Origin: Epiperipatus broadwayi
Lineage: Eukaryota; Onychophora; Udeonychophora; Euonychophora; Peripatidae
Direction of reading: 5' to 3'
DNA: 64,000 nt
NCBI GenBank assembly: GCA_028023455.1
Contig: JAQFVV010012396.1
Location: 3,815,656-3,879,655 of the forward strand
Part shown: positions 60,263 through 64,000 of the stretch, piece after piece
Layout of the letters: each line of letters begins with the position of its first letter
Position numbering within the stretch: position 1 is the first letter of the stretch
Translations under genes and position numbers: made by a program
Notes under the pieces: generated by a model
The model's input: the letters and a program-made list of their open reading frames with translations, nothing else
The model's database searches: none
Told to the model about the DNA's origin: nothing

Positions 60263-61620
60263 CTATAAAATTTTAAAAAATAATTAAAAACTTTCGTCAA
60301 TATTGAACAAGCTTTTAATAACCAGCTAAACATAACTTTTAAAATGAACTTTTATCTGACTTATTAAAATTTCAAAATCAGTTATTAATGTTTAATTTTA
60401 TATATTTGAGTTTGCTAATTTAATTAAATCATTTCCATTTTCTTTATTAATATTTATTGAATAAATTATTTAAATGTATTAAATTTAAGTTGAGTGTAGA
60501 TGGCCGCATAGATTCATTAACATTTATATTAGTTTTTTTTTAACATTCTCATAAGCATAAAATAGATGTATCTGTAAATATGACACCTCATGCTGAGTGT
60601 CCAATTACATTTATTCATATATCTTTTAAGTTATTGATGTCAATGCAGTACCTCATGATGAGTGCTATTGGGTTTATTGTAATTTTTTTCTGCAATTCCA
60701 TCAATAACTTTATATTTTAATCATTTATGTTTATTTTAAAGGGCTTTAATTTTAGGCTATTTGTCTTTGGTTGAGTCAATGCAAGTAGAGATATATATGG
60801 GTATTTATATTAATGCAATGTGAAGCATGTTAGCATACAGGGTGAAGTCCAACTGAATGCATGACCCAAAGGCATAGATATTGCATTGCAATGTATGCAG
60901 ATATATTTCCCATGGCATTGACTTCTTTAGCTCTATGGATAGGGACTATAAGTTGGCAGATAGACTACTCTCCCCCATACATAGCATTTTTCTCAAATAT
61001 TATATACATGATTCCTTCGCCAGACAGATGTACATTCCTGTACTGGATGAGTAACATGTCTTTCAAATAATATCATGCTGGAGATACACATTCCTGACAG
61101 TGTGGTTTTATGTTAGCATCTTCATATTGCATTGGTTATGTCTGTATATCTGGAAGCAGGTGTTGGGTTGGCTGCAAACTTTTAGTCTGAGATTGAATGA
61201 TTATTTTGAAAAGTTTTTCACTAAGAAATCTATGTAGTCTATCTATACTCAACATTCTAAAGTAAAATGTATTAAAATGTCCATCTGTGTGGACTTTCTT
61301 AAATAATAATTTAATTATTAAAAAATTATCTAAATTTAAAATTAATATTAAAATCAGGATAAATTTATTCCTCAATTTTAAATATTTATATATGTGCATT
61401 GATAAATGTTTTTGGTGTGTTATTACTGGCAGTGGCTTATTTTATTTTTTTAATATTAAAAATTTATTTTTGATTTCAAATTTTTCTTGAATGAAGTGTT
61501 GAATAAATACTTATTATAAATCTCTGCATCTCCTTAAGCTAGTGGCAAGGGCTTAACAATCAATTTAAACTAAAAGTTGGATCTTTAACTTGTGATCTGC
61601 CTACTATATAAATTTTTCAA
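60263..61620. other. A+T-rich spacer, no firm gene
   Basis: A plus-strand stretch 60861-61070 is open for 69 codons and more complex than average (MTQRHRYCIAMYADIFPMAL), but it lacks splice or family support. Confidence 0.4.
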
Positions 61621-61790
61621 GTTTGAATGGCCTGGTGGTGCTCTGTATGACAGATATGATAAGACCAAATATACTTCAACCATTATAATATATATATATA
61701 TATATATTGAAGCAGTCGGATCTGAGTTCGATCCTGGCTTCATGTTGTTTACCCTAGTGCTAACCTTAAATTTCCGATGCAATGGGGCTT
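61621..61790 (+). repeat. tRNA-like repeat split by (TA)n
   Basis: GAATGGCCTGGTGGTGC resembles an A-box arm and GGATCTGAGTTCGATCCTGG is a good T arm/B box. They are separated by ~85 bases containing a TA run at about 61690-61709, longer than in a tRNA. It is probably a tRNA-derived SINE head with a microsatellite insertion. Confidence 0.4.
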
Positions 61791-62055
61791 TATACGTTCA
61801 ATCCACGCTAATTTTCATAATGAATAACTTGTTTCAAATACGTAGTAAAATTAATTAGTTTAGTTTAAATTTGATCAATTCTCTAAATAAATTCATGATA
61901 AAATATTCATGAATTTATATATATTAAATTGCGTGGATTGTGCGTATATATATTTGTAAATATTAAATATATATAATTGTTCGAAAGTTTCATTGCATCG
62001 GGAATACTTGTTTTTTTCACCTTTAAATAATTTGTAAAGTTTTGTGATTAAAAGC
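61791..62055. other. A+T-rich spacer
   Basis: A near-palindromic AAATTCATGATAAAATATTCATGAATTT lies here (about 61887-61916). No gene. Confidence 0.5.
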
Positions 62056-62228
62056 TACATTCTTTCGATAAGCTTTCAAATTCTCAAAAACAACAGTAAA
62101 GTTTTATGAATTGGAAAAAGATAAGGATTCATTTTTCTAATTAAATCATTTTCAAATCTTAAGAATTCATTTTCAATTAGAGAAGGAATTCAAGCTAATT
62201 AGTTTGAAAGCCTTATCGAAGGAATGTA
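62056..62228. repeat. Inverted repeat, 25-26-base arms
   Basis: The arms at 62056-62080 and 62203-62228 (TACATTCTTTCGATAAGCTT / its complement with one mismatch and one extra base) enclose ~120 bases. It could be a small foldback or MITE. No clear target duplication was found. Confidence 0.7.
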
Positions 62229-62289
62229 TTTGAAAACAACTAATTATAAAAAAACACATTGATAATAAAATGAGCGCTAGCCGGAGGCA

Positions 62290-62600
62290 TCAGTGAACAG
62301 TATATATAGCCCTGAAAAGTCAGGAAAAAAAAGCTAGCTTTGTTGTAGAGTAGTGCAGTGAACTCTGTGCATATAAAAATTGTATTTCATCATGATAGAG
62401 GGCTAGAACATCAGGAATCTGGCTACGGTTCCTAAAGTCCCTAGAAATCTTCAATGGAGCTGCTGAATCTTTTCCGGACCGATCATTCTGCTAAAATTAT
62501 GGAGGCTGCTAAAATGCTGTTCCAGTAATCAATCAATGGTGCCTACGTTTTCAACAACTTGGAGGAGTAACTTAAGGACAAGCACGGAAGGGTAATATAT
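62290..62600 (+). promoter_or_regulatory. Possible TATA promoter and 5' leader
   Basis: TATATATA at 62301 is followed by ~290 bases of more balanced composition, ending near 62590 in a donor-like GGAAGG|GTAATAT. A short ORF MELLNLFRTDHSAKIMEAAK plus MLFQ lies inside (62456-62530). This fits a promoter and first exon, or the edge of an LTR, but nothing downstream confirms it. Confidence 0.25.
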
Positions 62601-62846
62601 TTCTATAATGAACGTTAAACTTTCTGGCCAGTTCGAACTTTATTTTACTCTCCTATTTAAGAGCTCTTTATTCTTTAATGTAACATTTTTTATAAAACCT
62701 TTTATTCATGCTACTGTAAATCTATCTCGTAATTCTTTAAATCTCTAGTCTTTAAACTTTCTCTTTTCTTACTTGGCGGTTCATTTAATATATATATATA
62801 TTTGTGTGCTTTATTAATGTCGTATTTAAAATTATATGCCAATAAT

Positions 62847-62970
62847 CTTTCGACTCGATGAGCTCCTTGATTCCATTTGCCTCACGCAAATAATATAATA
62901 TAAATTTTAAATAGTTATTCTCGCCCATTAGAACTAAATTTATAAGTTCTATTAATCATCGAGTCGAAAG
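62847..62970. repeat. Perfect 15-bp inverted repeat, MITE-like
   Basis: CTTTCGACTCGATGA (62847-62861) and its exact complement (62956-62970) bound a 124-bp A+T-rich interior without ORF. No clear target duplication. It could be a mini-transposon or a structured regulatory element. Confidence 0.65.
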
Positions 62971-63999
62971 AAAATATTATACGTTTACTATTTTTATAAT
63001 TAGCTAATAATAAATTATTAGCTCCGTTTTTCACCTATGTCCCCAGCTCCTAAGTTACAAGTGTTTATATACTCACGTAATGTTAAAATGTTATTTCTTG
63101 CTTCACTAATATTGATTTATTTATCCATATATATATATATTTAAAATGTTTTTGCAAAAGGGTCGATAAAGGGTTAAATATATTTTAATTCAACTTTTGT
63201 TATTTTGTATTAAGATTCAGGAAGATCAAGTTATTAGGGCATAATTAATATAGTTTATAAATGTTTTAAAATAGTTCGATAAAAGCTCGTTTGACTTTAA
63301 TTAACTGGTCAAGTCATCACGTAGAGCATTCTACATGGGTTTTATTTTTCAACGATGACTATCAAGTCATCATCATCGAACGTTGCTGACGCAGGGCAAT
63401 TCTCCGCTCCGTTAGGCTGGTCGGTGATCATATTCTCTTATTTAAATTTCTCAAGGAAGAAAGTACTTCCTTTCCTATTCATTAGTCAAAGGGCGTAAGA
63501 CTTGCCAAATGCAAGCCGCCATAGGACTTCGATCATCGACTAGCGATCATCTTTCAATTTTACTCTCTGCCTTGTAATTCGTCAGTACCGTTGCATCTTT
63601 GTCCCGGTAAAACCCGCTCCGTGCTCGTAATTCGCGATGAAGTGATTTAAATTAAAGTCGAACCAATTCTCAAATATATTTAGTTTAAATCAGTTTTCAA
63701 ATCAAGATTAAAGTTATGCCTTAAAATACGTTTTGCTCTTCATGAATAGATTTCCGAATGTGAAAATAAATCTCACATTCCACCGTAATAAAATTAGAAC
63801 AATCATTTCCGTTCTTAATGAATACCTTTATCTGCCTTTATATTTCTCGTTGGGGGCATAGACATAGAATCCCATGTTGTGTAATACTTGTTGGCATATG
63901 ATAAGGACCGCCACTCTTATTATATTTATAAATTCTTTTAAAGACTAGAGGTAACTAATGCAATCTATATTTTATTGAACAAAACAAATTATTATTCTT
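62971..63999. other. CpG-richer end region, function unknown
   Basis: From about 63300 to 63650 CpG and G+C rise sharply (ATCATCATCGAACGTTGC, CTCCGCTCCGTTAGGC, CGGTAAAACCCGCTCCGTGC). Frames are not open for long. The palindromic GATCATCGACTAGCGATCATC-like segment lies near 63533. It may be a promoter or CpG-rich leader of a gene continuing outside the window. Confidence 0.3.
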
Positions 64000-64000
64000 A

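Overview
The window is animal nuclear DNA. It is strongly A+T-rich, has no dense gene layout, carries long (TA)n and (ATT)n microsatellites, and is filled with non-LTR retrotransposons, Penelope-like elements, tRNA-derived short repeats and a hAT transposon relic. No bacterial, organellar or viral gene organisation is visible. The mix of elements suits an invertebrate metazoan with large introns or intergenic spaces. A lophotrochozoan such as a mollusc is only a guess, because no host gene is long enough to place it.

Layout. 1-15 kb: A+T-rich spacer with three short-repeat families (here called A, B and C), a tandem duplication, a tRNA-Gly-derived SINE with target-site duplications, a possible 5' gene end (9.7-10.3 kb), a doubtful LTR-element trace (12.1 kb) and one convincing host exon on the minus strand (13073-13239, MAM-like). 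15-29 kb: a graveyard of decayed minus-strand LINE copies, a plus-strand Penelope-like relic at 20.7-21.6 kb, a long (ATT)n array and a complete non-autonomous hAT element (24754-25288) nested in a LINE reverse-transcriptase region. 29-45 kb: mostly featureless A+T-rich DNA, a second tRNA-Gly SINE, and a ~560-base tract made almost only of G and T (33.4-33.95 kb) that looks like an assembly artefact. 45-49 kb: a 5'-truncated, frameshifted minus-strand LINE bounded by an exact 18-bp target-site duplication. 52-54 kb: two head-to-head copies of SINE family A, then a Penelope-like RT/GIY-YIG fragment broken by one TGA. 56.1-59.4 kb: an apparently full-length RTE-type element with an intact 979-codon ORF, the only clearly undamaged protein-coding unit. 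59.4-64 kb: a candidate host exon on the minus strand (60039-60262), a tRNA-like repeat, two inverted-repeat structures and a less A+T-rich end that may be regulatory.

How the parts work together. The RTE and LINE ORFs encode self-mobilising endonuclease/reverse transcriptases. The short tRNA-derived repeats have the hallmarks of parasites of such machinery (A/B boxes, A-rich tails, duplicated targets). The two host-exon candidates lie on the minus strand with consensus splice sites, but nothing here shows that they belong to one gene.
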